From Spirosoma validum (GTDB taxonomy: Bacteria > Bacteroidota > Bacteroidia > Cytophagales > Spirosomataceae), in the NCBI RefSeq assembly GCF_014699035.1, contig NZ_JACXAA010000011.1:186001-250000 (forward strand): a stretch of 64,000 nt of DNA, written 5' to 3'. The notes below the pieces were generated by a model, which saw only the letters and a program-made list of their open reading frames with translations, ran no database searches and was not told where the DNA came from. The position numbers were made by a program, and so were the translations under genes. Each line of letters begins with the position of its first letter. Position 1 is the first letter of the stretch. This document shows, in pieces, positions 26,319-35,542 of this stretch.

Positions 26319-28211
26319 TTAATAGGCTCTTACTAATTTTCCCTCCATAAAATTCACGAAGGCTTTGTTCACAACGTTATTACCACCAGGAGTCGGATAA
26401 TTACCGGTAAAATACCAGTCGCCAGTGTGGTTAGGGCAAGCTTTATGTAAATTCTCGACGGTTTGATATACGACCGCTACTTGTGCGTTTAAGTCATCGG
26501 GCGTAACAATCTGAGCTACTTTTTTGGATAATTCTTCGTGCGTAAAGGGGTCAAATAGGGCTTTGACGTAGTTCTCCTGAGAAGCATTGCCCGATTCAAT
26601 AGCCGCCACGCACAACGCGTAAATTTCATCGAGCAAATCTTCCTGACCGCGTTCACGAAGCAGTTCCAGTGCAGCCCGGAATCCAATAAACTCCTTGAAC
26701 TTCGACATATCGATGCCGTAACAATCAGGAAATCTGATTTGCGGAGCTGATGAAACAATAATGATTTTTTTTGGTCCTAATCGATCAAGCATTCGCAAAA
26801 TGCTCTTTTCCAGCGTAGTGCCACGTACAATGGAATCGTCGACTACCACTACGTTGTCTTTTCCTTTCTTAATAACCTCGAACGTAGTATCATACACATG
26901 CGAGACCATATCGTCACGCTGGGTATCGTCGGTGATGAACGTGCGCAATTTTACGTCTTTGGATACTAGCTTTTCGATTCGTGGGCGGAACGAAAGCACT
27001 CGGTCCAGCTCTTCTTCGAACAGAATACCTTCCATAATCGCCTTCTTGCGCTGTTTGGCCAAATAGTCTTCTAACCCCTCGACCATGCCAAAAAAGGCGG
27101 TTTCAGCTGTATTCGGAATATAGGAAAAAACCGTATTCTCAAGATCGTAATCAATTTCTTTAAGAATCTGCGGAATCAGCAGCTTCCCGAGCATTTTCCG
27201 TTCGTTGTAAATATCGGGATCCGTAGCCCGTGAAAAGTAAATCCGCTCGAAACTACAGGATTTCTTCTCAATAGGCTTAACGAATTGTTGCTCTGCGTAC
27301 TCGCCGTATTTATCAATGATGAGCGCGTGGCCAGGTTTTACTTCCTGAATAGCGCTGTAATCGACGTTAAAGGCCGTTTTGATCGCCGGTTTTTCGGAAG
27401 CAACCACTACCACTTCGTCGTCGGCATAGTAATAAGCTGGGCGGATTCCAGCCGGATCACGCGCAACGAAAGCAGCACCGTATCCGGTCATCCCAACCAT
27501 GGCGTAACCGCCATCAAAATCACGGCAGGAACGATGAAGAACCCGCTGCATGTCGAGATTATCTTCGATAATATCTGACAAATCGGGATTTTCGTATATG
27601 CCCTTAAATCGCTCGAAGACCCGCTGGTTTTCTTCGTCCAGAAAGTGGCCGATTTTTTCCATTACCGTTACGGTATCGACCTTATCTTTTGGATGCTGTC
27701 CCAACGATACGAGTTTACCGAACAGTTCTTCAACGTTGGTCATGTTGAAATTTCCCGCTACAACCAGATTTCGGCTCCGCCAGTTGCTTTGCCGAAGCAT
27801 GGGATGGCAGTTTTCAATTTCGTTCGAGCCGTGGGTACCGTAGCGAAGGTGTCCCATCCAGACTTCGCCCGTAAACGCTACGTTCTGCTGGAGCCAGAGG
27901 GCATCTTTAGCTTTATCTTTATTTCCCTTTAGTGCCTTCCGGAACTTCTTATTGACCTTTTCGAAGATATCCGTTACAGGCCGCTGATCGACCGAGCGGT
28001 AGCGACTAATATAACGATGTCCAGCTGGTACGTCGAGTTTGATGTTGGCAATTCCGGCCCCGTCCTGGCCGCGGTTAACCTGCTTTTCCATCAGCAGGTA
28101 AAGTTTATTAGCTCCGTAGAGAGCCGTACCGTATTTATCGATATAATATTGATACGGTTTGCGGAGCCGGATTAAGGCAATGCCGCACTCATGTTTGATG
28201 GCGTCGCTCAT
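26319..28211 (-). CDS. purF: amidophosphoribosyltransferase, long Bacteroidota form
   Basis: 630 residues, longer than the roughly 470-520 of classical PurF. The N-terminal glutaminase domain has HECGIALIRL with nucleophile Cys9 (an eight-residue leader would be removed), NRGQDGAGI, WMGHLRYGTHG and VVAGNFNMTN. RDPAGIRPAYYY links to the phosphoribosyltransferase domain with the PRPP-binding VVVVDDSIVRGTT. It makes phosphoribosylamine, the first step of purine synthesis. Insertions around 60-110 and 175-215 and a C-terminal extension (about 560-630) set it apart. A classical PurF may exist elsewhere in such genomes, so this copy may be a specialised paralogue. Confidence 0.85.
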   Translation of the reverse strand: MSDAIKHECGIALIRLRKPYQYYIDKYGTALYGANKLYLLMEKQVNRGQDGAGIANIKLDVPAGHRYISRYRSVDQRPVTDIFEKVNKKFRKALKGNKDKAKDALWLQQNVAFTGEVWMGHLRYGTHGSNEIENCHPMLRQSNWRSRNLVVAGNFNMTNVEELFGKLVSLGQHPKDKVDTVTVMEKIGHFLDEENQRVFERFKGIYENPDLSDIIEDNLDMQRVLHRSCRDFDGGYAMVGMTGYGAAFVARDPAGIRPAYYYADDEVVVVASEKPAIKTAFNVDYSAIQEVKPGHALIIDKYGEYAEQQFVKPIEKKSCSFERIYFSRATDPDIYNERKMLGKLLIPQILKEIDYDLENTVFSYIPNTAETAFFGMVEGLEDYLAKQRKKAIMEGILFEEELDRVLSFRPRIEKLVSKDVKLRTFITDDTQRDDMVSHVYDTTFEVIKKGKDNVVVVDDSIVRGTTLEKSILRMLDRLGPKKIIIVSSAPQIRFPDCYGIDMSKFKEFIGFRAALELLRERGQEDLLDEIYALCVAAIESGNASQENYVKALFDPFTHEELSKKVAQIVTPDDLNAQVAVVYQTVENLHKACPNHTGDWYFTGNYPTPGGNNVVNKAFVNFMEGKLVRAY

Positions 28212-28326
28212 GAGAGAGTTGGTCGAATCGCGTTGGTTGTAGTCAGTAATGAAGTATTATCGAAGTAACGGCTCCCCGTCGGCAATGGTTCGGCGGAGGG
28301 GTAAACAAAGGTAGACAAAAGCACTT

Positions 28327-28965
28327 CTAATTTCCTGTTAAATTTTCGTTCTTTCTTACCCATCGGTACATAAGTAAATAAACGATGACAGTTGATATAG
28401 TTCCCACTAATGATCCGACGTAAGCATCCTCGACAAAGTGCTGAAATAAGTACACGCGTGAGTAGCCCGTTAGCGTGGCCAGCCCCAGTAAAACCCATCC
28501 TCGCTCTTTCCGATTGCTGAGAAAAGCCAGCAGACTAAACATGGCAAAGGCGGTTGTCGTGTGGCCTGACGGAAAACTATTAATAGTATGAATGTCTAAT
28601 CCGTCAATGATGTGGTATTTATAGGGCGAATGCTCAAAAAATTTCAGCGGCCGGGGCGAATTAGCGAAAACTATCTTTTTTAAAAATTCTGATGTTAACG
28701 AGGAGAGCGCAAAACTAGCCAATGCCATCAGGCCAACTCGTCGATTATAAAACAGAAGAATTAATCCTAAAAGAACGTAAACGATTCCGTCACCAAGGTA
28801 CGTAATGTAAGGAAAAAGCAGGTCGGCAACGGGATCATTACGAAAATTAATCCACTGCATTAGCTGTTCCTGGGTATAAAGTACCTGCAGTACCCCAACC
28901 ACCGCTAACATCAATACGTAGGGTAGAAAAAAGAACCGGTTCTTACGTAGTAACTCAAACAGCAT
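28327..28965 (-). CDS. PAP2-family membrane phosphatase
   Basis: 212 residues with about six membrane segments. The three PAP2 motifs are present: KKIVFANSPRPLKFFEH (KxxxxxxRP), PSGHTTTAF (PSGH) and SRVYLFQHFVED (SRxxxxxHxxxD). Enzymes of this family dephosphorylate lipid phosphates such as phosphatidic acid, undecaprenyl diphosphate or lipid A; the substrate here cannot be told. It lies on the minus strand between gldH and purF with 115 bases to purF. Confidence 0.9.
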   Translation of the reverse strand: MLFELLRKNRFFFLPYVLMLAVVGVLQVLYTQEQLMQWINFRNDPVADLLFPYITYLGDGIVYVLLGLILLFYNRRVGLMALASFALSSLTSEFLKKIVFANSPRPLKFFEHSPYKYHIIDGLDIHTINSFPSGHTTTAFAMFSLLAFLSNRKERGWVLLGLATLTGYSRVYLFQHFVEDAYVGSLVGTISTVIVYLLMYRWVRKNENLTGN

Positions 28966-28998
28966 TATTCACTGAAATTAACCTTCTCCGATAAAAAC

Positions 28999-29481
28999 TC
29001 ATTTGGCAGCGGAGGGCGCAGCTTTTTCAACCGTAATACCAACACTCAGAATATTGAGCAAGGGATCCTGACGCATATACTGTCGAATCTGCATGGTGTA
29101 TTTGCCAGGTTTAGGAAAACGGTAATTACGTTTCATCAGGAATTTGTGATCAAACAAATCACCGAGCCCGTCGCCGTTGGGTTTGCCGGTTTTGGGGTCC
29201 ATCAGTATCAATTCGTCCAGACGCGATTCGAGTTCCTTACCGCTGGCATCGCGTAAGTATCGCGTTAGATACAAGTTGTAATAACCATACGACAGACTAT
29301 TCCGAAGATTGTAGTAGATGTTGTAGGGTACAGAGGCATCAGTAATGTCAAATGTGAACGATGGCGCATTCTTGATGTACCATTTCCCCTCCTCAATGTC
29401 TGTATATTCTTTGTAGACCGCGTTTGTGTCGCAGCCAGAAGCCAGTAACGCCATGCAAAGGACCCATCCCAATCGTTTCAT
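28999..29481 (-). CDS. gldH: gliding motility lipoprotein GldH
   Basis: 160 residues from ATG 29481; a longer frame upstream would place non-signal sequence before the signal peptide. The start MKRLGWVLCMALLASGC is a lipoprotein signal with lipobox LASGC and acylated Cys. The mature part (YNIYYNLRNSLSYGYYNLY, RNYRFPKPGKYTMQIRQYMR) fits the GldH family, required for gliding and T9SS function in Flavobacterium. It is divergent from the BlaI-type gene and 33 bases upstream of the PAP2 gene on the same strand. The call is by pattern and context. Confidence 0.82.
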   Translation of the reverse strand: MKRLGWVLCMALLASGCDTNAVYKEYTDIEEGKWYIKNAPSFTFDITDASVPYNIYYNLRNSLSYGYYNLYLTRYLRDASGKELESRLDELILMDPKTGKPNGDGLGDLFDHKFLMKRNYRFPKPGKYTMQIRQYMRQDPLLNILSVGITVEKAAPSAAK

Positions 29482-29555
29482 ACTATACGCAGAAGAATTT
29501 ACAAAGCTACGACGGTGGGCCTGGCTTTTCAAATGGCAAAAAACGAGATAAATAG

Positions 29556-29586
29556 TTTGCAAACGATAAAAATAGTTTTAAGTTTG
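29556..29586 (+). promoter_or_regulatory. promoter of the BlaI-type gene with overlapping palindrome
   Basis: TTTG at 29556-29559 and TAAGTTTG at 29579-29586 are 19 bases apart, an ideal Bacteroidota -33/-7 pair. The -7 box ends 4 bases before the ATG, so the transcript may be leaderless. The palindrome GTTTGCAAAC (29555-29564) covers the -33 box and is a candidate operator for autorepression. Confidence 0.7.
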
Positions 29587-29590
29587 TTTC

Positions 29591-29950
29591 ATGGAAAAGC
29601 TAACAGCCAAGGAAGAAGAAGTGATGCAGGTGCTCTGGAAGATGGAGCAAGGTTATGTAAAAGATATGGTTCCCCAGTTTACGAACCCTCCCCTACACTA
29701 CAATACCGTTTCGACCATTGTTCGTAACCTTGAAGAAAAAGGTTACGTGGGTCATAAAGCTTATGGCAATACGCATGAGTATTACCCGATTATAACCAAG
29801 GAAGCGTACCAGAATCGGTTTGTTCTAAAGAAAGTGGTTGACGATTATTTTGATAATTCCTATAAAAATCTGGTCAGCTATTTTGCTAAAAATGAGAAGA
29901 TTTCAGCTGACGAGTTGCGCGAGATTCTGGCTATGATCGAGAAGAAATAA
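29591..29950 (+). CDS. BlaI/MecI/CopY-family repressor
   Basis: 119 residues. The winged-helix N-terminus (LTAKEEEVMQVLWKM, NTVSTIVRNLEEKGYV) and helical dimerisation C-terminus match the BlaI/MecI family. In beta-lactam systems the repressor is cleaved when a BlaR1-type peptidase senses a signal. Such a peptidase gene follows after 64 bases on the same strand, so the pair probably forms one signalling module. No beta-lactamase gene is nearby; the regulated target is unknown. The promoter with an overlapping palindrome supports self-repression. Confidence 0.9.
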   Translation: MEKLTAKEEEVMQVLWKMEQGYVKDMVPQFTNPPLHYNTVSTIVRNLEEKGYVGHKAYGNTHEYYPIITKEAYQNRFVLKKVVDDYFDNSYKNLVSYFAKNEKISADELREILAMIEKK

Positions 29951-29953
29951 GCG

Positions 29954-30010
29954 GTATCCCGGACTAAGTCCGGTTTAGGTTGCAATAAAATCGGACTTAG
30001 TCCGGGATAC
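29954..30010. repeat. 19-bp perfect inverted repeat between BlaI- and BlaR1-type genes
   Basis: Arms 29954-29972 and 29992-30010 pair exactly (GTATCCCGGACTAAGTCCG), and each arm is nearly palindromic itself (GGACTAAGTCC). It begins 3 bases after the repressor stop and ends 4 bases before the peptidase ATG. It could lower peptidase expression relative to the repressor. Confidence 0.88.
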
Positions 30011-30014
30011 ATAT

Positions 30015-31880
30015 ATGGAAACGTTACGCTACGTTGTATTAGTCAATGGATTGTTGGCTGTTGTGAGTCTTGCGTACTACGTCCTGCTCCGGCGTGAAAC
30101 CTATTTTGGGGCCAATCGGCTGGCTTTATGGGCAGGTCTGACCTGTGCGTTCATTCTTCCTCTGCTTGAGTTACCAGATTGGCGACCGCAACCCGTACGC
30201 AGGGCCATGCAGCGGACAGCACAAGCCATTGTACCCAGAGTATTGCCCAAACCACAACTTCCTTCCGCCGACGTAACCATTACCTTTCCCAATAAAAAAA
30301 CCTACAAAGCTTTTCATATCGAGCAGGAAGGATTTATATGGTCCTGGCAAATTGGCTTGATCGCGCTTTACGTCGTCATTGCTTTTTTACTGCTGATCCG
30401 ATTTACGATCCAGTTGGCTTCATTGCGAAAACTTATCCGGCAGTCAGTGCATGAAGCGTACAATGACTTTACGCTGGTACAAAACGGACGTGTTACCTCA
30501 CCCTTTTCTTTTTTCGGTTGGGTAGTTGTGAATCCCGATCAGCACACCCCTGATGAATTGGATCAAATTCTCCGGCATGAGCGCGTTCATGTTCGGGAGC
30601 GACATAGCCTTGACATGATCGGTGCTGAATTGATCTGCATTCTTTTCTGGTTTAATCCAGCAGTTTATCTGTTCCGACATTTAGTTCACCAGGTTCTTGA
30701 GTTCAACGCTGACCGAGCTGTACTGGCCGAAGGAGTTGACCCAATAACGTATCAGTACAACTTATTGAAAGTAAGCTTATCCTCAGGTCAGTCGTCAATC
30801 ACGAATCATTTTAGTAGGCCGCAACTTAAATACCGAATTGCTATGCTTAACCAACAGAAGTCGTCGAAAGCCTCCTGGCTGAAATATCCTGTGCTCTTTA
30901 TTGCGGCTCTAACAATAGCATCGGCATTTGCTCGCCCAAAACATGTAAATGAACTGGGTCGATACGTATCTCAGCCTCTTATAAAAACGATTGCTGCAGT
31001 GGCGGAACCAACCAGAGAACCCTTGCTAACTAATCAAGAAGCGGAACAACTAGTCCCATTTGAGTCCACTCTGCAGGAAAATAATAAAGATAACGTATCA
31101 AAAACGCCCATTCAGGAAAGCAATCAGCAACAGAATTCTGTGAAACCAGATACTGTTCGCGTGAGTCCGTCGCGTTACATGGTTTATCAGGGCGATTACC
31201 TGTACTGGATTGTTACGCCCAAAACTACGTTCGACGATTTTGCTATCATGAAGCGCGAGTTCGAAAAACATGGTAACCTCATGCAGTTGAACGAGGTAAA
31301 GTACGATCCCCTATACGCTTACATCGACCGGATTAGTTTCACCGTGAAGAGACAATGGGGTGGCATGACCAATTGTGAAGAAACTGACAACGACAACAAA
31401 CCAATTCCGGCCATTGCCGGATACGTGGGTATTGGACCTAAAGCCAATGCGTCGAGTACGGGAGGGCTGCGTTATTACAGAACGGAATTTCCTGAAGCAC
31501 TTCGTACCGTTGCAGCCGAAGAAGAACGGACAACCGACCAGTTTATCTCAGCGCATAAAATCGATTATTTAATGCTTGAGGGTGAGCAAAAATTTAAAAA
31601 TTTGGGGAACGGAGCACGCAGTTATGCGAAGAGCTATATGCAGAAAAACCCTACCCAAAATAATAGTGGGCTGATTGTTAACGCAGACGGGACATTGTCG
31701 GTAAAGGAAGATTTAGGGAACATTAAACTATTTGTCAACAACGAATCCATCGAACGGACGGCGCTCAACGAAATAAAAGTGGATCGCCTGTATTCAGTTG
31801 TCGAAAAATTGCAGTATAATCCTGCTCGTAAGGAGTCTTTTACTTCAGCATTGCTGATTTATATTACTGAAGCCCGTTAA
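30015..31880 (+). CDS. BlaR1-type M56 membrane metallopeptidase
   Basis: 621 residues. Membrane segments lie at about 5-25, 35-52, 110-132 and 290-306. The zinc site HERVH (188-192) with LEFNADRAV downstream (Glu229, Asp233) is the M56 signature. After the last membrane helix come an external part and a C-terminal unit, about 567-621, with IKLFVNNESIERTALNEI and VDRLYSVV. It should sense a signal outside and cleave the BlaI-type repressor encoded just upstream. No penicillin-binding domain is seen, so the ligand is not obviously a beta-lactam. The next gene repeats its post-peptidase half. Confidence 0.86.
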   Translation: METLRYVVLVNGLLAVVSLAYYVLLRRETYFGANRLALWAGLTCAFILPLLELPDWRPQPVRRAMQRTAQAIVPRVLPKPQLPSADVTITFPNKKTYKAFHIEQEGFIWSWQIGLIALYVVIAFLLLIRFTIQLASLRKLIRQSVHEAYNDFTLVQNGRVTSPFSFFGWVVVNPDQHTPDELDQILRHERVHVRERHSLDMIGAELICILFWFNPAVYLFRHLVHQVLEFNADRAVLAEGVDPITYQYNLLKVSLSSGQSSITNHFSRPQLKYRIAMLNQQKSSKASWLKYPVLFIAALTIASAFARPKHVNELGRYVSQPLIKTIAAVAEPTREPLLTNQEAEQLVPFESTLQENNKDNVSKTPIQESNQQQNSVKPDTVRVSPSRYMVYQGDYLYWIVTPKTTFDDFAIMKREFEKHGNLMQLNEVKYDPLYAYIDRISFTVKRQWGGMTNCEETDNDNKPIPAIAGYVGIGPKANASSTGGLRYYRTEFPEALRTVAAEEERTTDQFISAHKIDYLMLEGEQKFKNLGNGARSYAKSYMQKNPTQNNSGLIVNADGTLSVKEDLGNIKLFVNNESIERTALNEIKVDRLYSVVEKLQYNPARKESFTSALLIYITEAR

Positions 31881-31884
31881 TATT

Positions 31885-32865
31885 ATGTACTCCTTTACGA
31901 ACCGTTTCAGTGGACCGACATTGCGCCAACGTATCGGGATGATCAATAAACAGCATTCCGGTTCATTTGCCTGGTGGCGTTACGTAGCTTGGGCGCTGGT
32001 AATGGGTGCAATGGCATTCGCTTGTCGGCATAAGAGTACAGACTACGAAGGGACCGTTACTAGACTCCCCGATTTTCCGATAACGAATGCAACACGTTCA
32101 CTGGCAGCTGAACTTGAGCAGGAAGGAATGCCCTGGTTTCGACAAGCAAGTTTGTTGATGTTTGATAAAACTGTACTGATGAACGGCCGACGAGTGTCTG
32201 TTATTTCAGGCAGTACGTACCCACAGATTCTATCGCTCCAGGATAACCATTTAGCCCTTAAAAATTTATATGAATCACAGGTGAAGATCTTCATTAATGG
32301 GCAGACAGCATCAGCGAAAGCGTTATCGGCATTGACTTTTGATCAGGTAGATGACCTTTTTGTTTATCAAAAATGGGATGATCTACCGGGTGCCGATAAA
32401 TTTCCGGAGACGTATCGCCTATTTATCAGCACGACGCATAAAACACCAACACCCAGTCCAATACGAATGAAGTGGAGGCAGTATCTGATGGCGAACGCTG
32501 TATCTGATTATCCCCTCGGCAAATCGAGTACATTTTCAATGAACAAGTTACTCGAAGCGACTTTCTTTCATAACAAACTCGCTTTTGTGGAGCGTACAAA
32601 AGATAATCATCTGAAACTCTACGACGAATACGCGGCTGACATTGACCTCTATATAAATGGATTACCGGTCGAACCTAAAACTATTAAGTCTGTTCACGTC
32701 CGGGAAGTCGACAAGCTTTACACGCGTGAACGCTCGTTTGAAGAGTGGGCCGATGGTCCGGGCAGACAACACCGCTTTACCTTGTTTATCCAAACAGAAC
32801 CTAAACGCGCCAAACGGGATAGCACTTACTACGTTTTCAGCCCATTCTATTCAGGTGATTTTTAA
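31885..32865 (+). CDS. truncated BlaR1-type paralogue lacking the peptidase domain
   Basis: 326 residues. Residues 3-47 (FTNRFSGPTLRQRIGMINKQ, then a membrane helix ending in Cys47) align with residues 263-305 of the M56 protein encoded 4 bases upstream, so this gene begins where that protein's peptidase domain ends. The exterior holds two copies of a unit, about 118-183 and 239-304, each with DNHL, IxxxINGx and a late RxxxFIxT. The same unit occurs once at the C-terminus of the M56 protein. It probably arose by partial tandem duplication and may be a decoy or co-sensor. No catalytic site is present. Confidence 0.75.
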   Translation: MYSFTNRFSGPTLRQRIGMINKQHSGSFAWWRYVAWALVMGAMAFACRHKSTDYEGTVTRLPDFPITNATRSLAAELEQEGMPWFRQASLLMFDKTVLMNGRRVSVISGSTYPQILSLQDNHLALKNLYESQVKIFINGQTASAKALSALTFDQVDDLFVYQKWDDLPGADKFPETYRLFISTTHKTPTPSPIRMKWRQYLMANAVSDYPLGKSSTFSMNKLLEATFFHNKLAFVERTKDNHLKLYDEYAADIDLYINGLPVEPKTIKSVHVREVDKLYTRERSFEEWADGPGRQHRFTLFIQTEPKRAKRDSTYYVFSPFYSGDF

Positions 32866-32890
32866 TTGATCTGCCGAAGTATTGCTCTTA

Positions 32891-32937
32891 CCTAACAAAA
32901 TAACCCCGACCAGTTAGATCGGGGTTATTTTGTTAGG
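32891..32937. terminator. bidirectional terminator, 19-bp perfect stem
   Basis: Arms 32891-32909 and 32919-32937 are perfectly complementary (AAAATAACCCCGA / TCGGGGTTATTTT), giving a GC core with A/T runs on both sides. It lies between convergent genes and overlaps the stop codon of the minus-strand ricT gene. Confidence 0.92.
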
Positions 32938-34144
32938 AGGCTTTACCGCTTGACGCCGGTTTTGACACGTTACCTTCCGGTCCTCGAGGTTTCTTCTTTT
33001 TCTTTTTGTTTGGGCGCGAGGTGTACTTAGCGTCTAATTTCTGTAGATCGCTATTTAATGCAGCGGCCGTAACAGGCTCTTTTTCACCTACGGGCGTCAG
33101 TACGTCAAACGATTCGGGAATTATCCCTTTTTTGTTCAACTCAACAATTTGCAAAACTCGGGGAATCGGAAGAGGATGCCAGGTACTTTCGGCACTGTAA
33201 CCGAACCACATAAGTTTACGAAAGATGTCCGTTTTTTGCAGAAAAGCTCTACCCTTTTGCGTTTCCAGCGGTTTTTCAATCGTCGGAATGTCCTGCAGCG
33301 CGTCCATATACGTATCCAGCTCGTAGTTCAGACAGCATTTAAGTCGCCCACACTGGCCCGACAATTTCGCTGGATTCAACGACAGGTTTTGATACCGGGC
33401 AGCTGAGGTTGCAATATTTTTAAAATCCGTAAGCCACGTAGAACAGCAAAGTTCACGCCCACAGGAACCAATGCCACCAAGCCGCCCCGCTTCCTGCCGA
33501 AGGCTAATCTGTCGCATCTCAATCCGCGCTTTGAACTCGCTGGCCAGCATTTTGATCAGCTCACGAAAATCAACGCGTTCTTCGGACGAATAATAAAAGG
33601 TCGCCTTCGTATTATCCGACTGAAATTCAACATCGGATAATTTCATGTTGAGTTTTAACTCACGGATAATCTCGCGAGAACGATAGAGTGCAGGCAAATC
33701 GCGCAGAACAGCCTGGTCGTGTCGTTCGAGATCTTTTGGCGTAGCAATTCGGTGAATAACCTTTGTGTCGTCGGTAATTTTAACGGCCCGTTTTTTCACC
33801 TGCAAACGTACTAACTCGCCTTGTAGTGAGACGGATCCAATATGGAAGCCCGATTGCATCTCAACAACTACGTAGTCGCCTGTAGTCAGATCAAGCTGGT
33901 GAACATTCCGATAATATTCTTTTCGGCCACCCTTAAATTTAACCTCAACAACATCGTATTTTTTCATGCCCGGCATGGCGATATCACTCAACCAGTCGAA
34001 CGAATTTAACTTATTGCAACCGCCGGTGCTACATCCTCCGCTCCCACACCCTTTTGTTGCCGTTTTCTGCGGTTCCCCGCCGGGCCCATCGGATGCTCCG
34101 CTCTGCGTTCCACACCCACCGGTTGCACAGGATTTACAACTCAT
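32933..34144 (-). CDS. ricT: RicT-type PSP1-domain protein
   Basis: 403 residues. A Cys-rich start (MSCKSCATGGCG, then KGCGSGGCSTGGC near 32-43) precedes the PSP1 domain (about 50-320) with GRKEYYRNVH, GRLGGIGSCGRELCC and GQCGRLKCCLNYE. Family knowledge: RicT (YaaT) binds Fe-S clusters with RicA and RicF in Bacillus and affects RNA processing; no RicA/RicF gene is visible here. The C-terminus is Lys/Pro-rich. It is the last minus-strand gene before a strong convergent terminator. Confidence 0.86.
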   Translation of the reverse strand: MSCKSCATGGCGTQSGASDGPGGEPQKTATKGCGSGGCSTGGCNKLNSFDWLSDIAMPGMKKYDVVEVKFKGGRKEYYRNVHQLDLTTGDYVVVEMQSGFHIGSVSLQGELVRLQVKKRAVKITDDTKVIHRIATPKDLERHDQAVLRDLPALYRSREIIRELKLNMKLSDVEFQSDNTKATFYYSSEERVDFRELIKMLASEFKARIEMRQISLRQEAGRLGGIGSCGRELCCSTWLTDFKNIATSAARYQNLSLNPAKLSGQCGRLKCCLNYELDTYMDALQDIPTIEKPLETQKGRAFLQKTDIFRKLMWFGYSAESTWHPLPIPRVLQIVELNKKGIIPESFDVLTPVGEKEPVTAAALNSDLQKLDAKYTSRPNKKKKKKPRGPEGNVSKPASSGKAS

Positions 34145-34244
34145 AAATATATATAGTTACAGAGTTGTACAGTTGAATGATTATAAAGCTGGTAACCCTA
34201 TGAGAACTACATAACCTTATAACTACTTAACGTTATAACTCCAG

Positions 34245-35531
34245 TTAATCAGCGTACCGGATCAGGTCAACCCCGATGTCTTTTCGGTACTGCTTACCAT
34301 CAAATTGCACTGTCCGGGCCGCTTCCTGCGATTTCCTGACAGCATTTTCGAGTGAGTTGGCCTGAGCTGTTATAGCCAGTACCCGCCCACCATTGGTCAA
34401 CACGTGACCATTTTTCTCCAGCGTTCCGGCATGGAACGCGGTTACATCTTCTAAACGCTCTAGCTCAGAAATGATTTTACCGGTTGCATATTCACCAGGA
34501 TAACCTCCTGACACTAATACGGTTGTAACGGCAGTTTGTGGCGAAACCTCAATAGTCATTTTATCTAATTCGCCATCCGCCGTAGCCATCATCAGCTCAG
34601 CAAAATCAGTTTTGATCCGGGGCAGTACCACTTCCGTTTCGGGGTCGCCCATCCGAGCATTATACTCGATGACGTAAGGCTCCCCATTTACTTTCATTAA
34701 TCCAACAAAGATAAACCCCTGATAACGAATGCCTTCCTGCTGCAATCCAGCCAGCGTCGGTTTCACAACTTTATCTTCGACTTTTTGTAAAAACGCTTTA
34801 TTGGCAAATACTACTGGTGAGACGGCTCCCATCCCTCCCGTATTAGGGCCTGTATCTGCTTCACCGATACGTTTGTAATCTTTTGCTTCGGGCAAAATTT
34901 TATAGTTAACCCCATCAGTCAACACAAACACTGATAATTCGATACCTCGCAGAAATTGCTCTACAACGACCTTACTGCCTGCTTCACCAAACTTCTGACC
35001 ATCGAGCATCTCGCGTAGCGCATTTTGGGCGTCAGTCACTGTTTCAGCAATGATAACACCTTTGCCAGCTGCCAGTCCGTCAGCTTTTAATACAATTGGC
35101 AATGGGTGTGTGCCTAAATAGGTGAGTCCTTCCGTAAGCGTATCTGCCGTAAACGTTTTTGATGAGGCCGTTGGAATACCGTAGCGGAGCATGAATTGTT
35201 TAGAGAAATCCTTACTTCCTTCCAACTGGGCACCTTTTGCATCTGGTCCAACAATTCGTAGGTTTGATAAGTCAGATTGTTGACGTAGATAGTCGACAAT
35301 TCCCTTCACTAAGGGTTCTTCTGGACCAACAATAAGTAAGTCAATCTTTTTATCCAGAAGGGCGGCAGCGATGGCCGAAAAATCATTATAAGCAATAGGA
35401 AGATTCGTTGCTACCAGCGCAGTTCCGGCATTACCCGGCGCTACATACAACGTATCACATAATGGGCTTTGCGACAACTTCCAGGCAAATGCATGTTCTC
35501 GTCCACCCGACCCCAGTATAAGTATATTCAT
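34245..35531 (-). CDS. purD: phosphoribosylamine-glycine ligase
   Basis: 428 residues. N-terminal NILILGSGGREHAFAW, ATP-grasp segments PIVLKADGLAAGKGV, VVEQFLRGIELSVF, NTGGMGAVSP and EYNARMGDPE, then the C-terminal domain identify GAR synthetase. It joins glycine to phosphoribosylamine, the second step of purine synthesis; purF and purB are elsewhere in the window, not in one operon. A long repeat lies between it and the recQ stop upstream. Confidence 0.96.
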   Translation of the reverse strand: MNILILGSGGREHAFAWKLSQSPLCDTLYVAPGNAGTALVATNLPIAYNDFSAIAAALLDKKIDLLIVGPEEPLVKGIVDYLRQQSDLSNLRIVGPDAKGAQLEGSKDFSKQFMLRYGIPTASSKTFTADTLTEGLTYLGTHPLPIVLKADGLAAGKGVIIAETVTDAQNALREMLDGQKFGEAGSKVVVEQFLRGIELSVFVLTDGVNYKILPEAKDYKRIGEADTGPNTGGMGAVSPVVFANKAFLQKVEDKVVKPTLAGLQQEGIRYQGFIFVGLMKVNGEPYVIEYNARMGDPETEVVLPRIKTDFAELMMATADGELDKMTIEVSPQTAVTTVLVSGGYPGEYATGKIISELERLEDVTAFHAGTLEKNGHVLTNGGRVLAITAQANSLENAVRKSQEAARTVQFDGKQYRKDIGVDLIRYAD

Positions 35532-35542
35532 AAATAATGATG

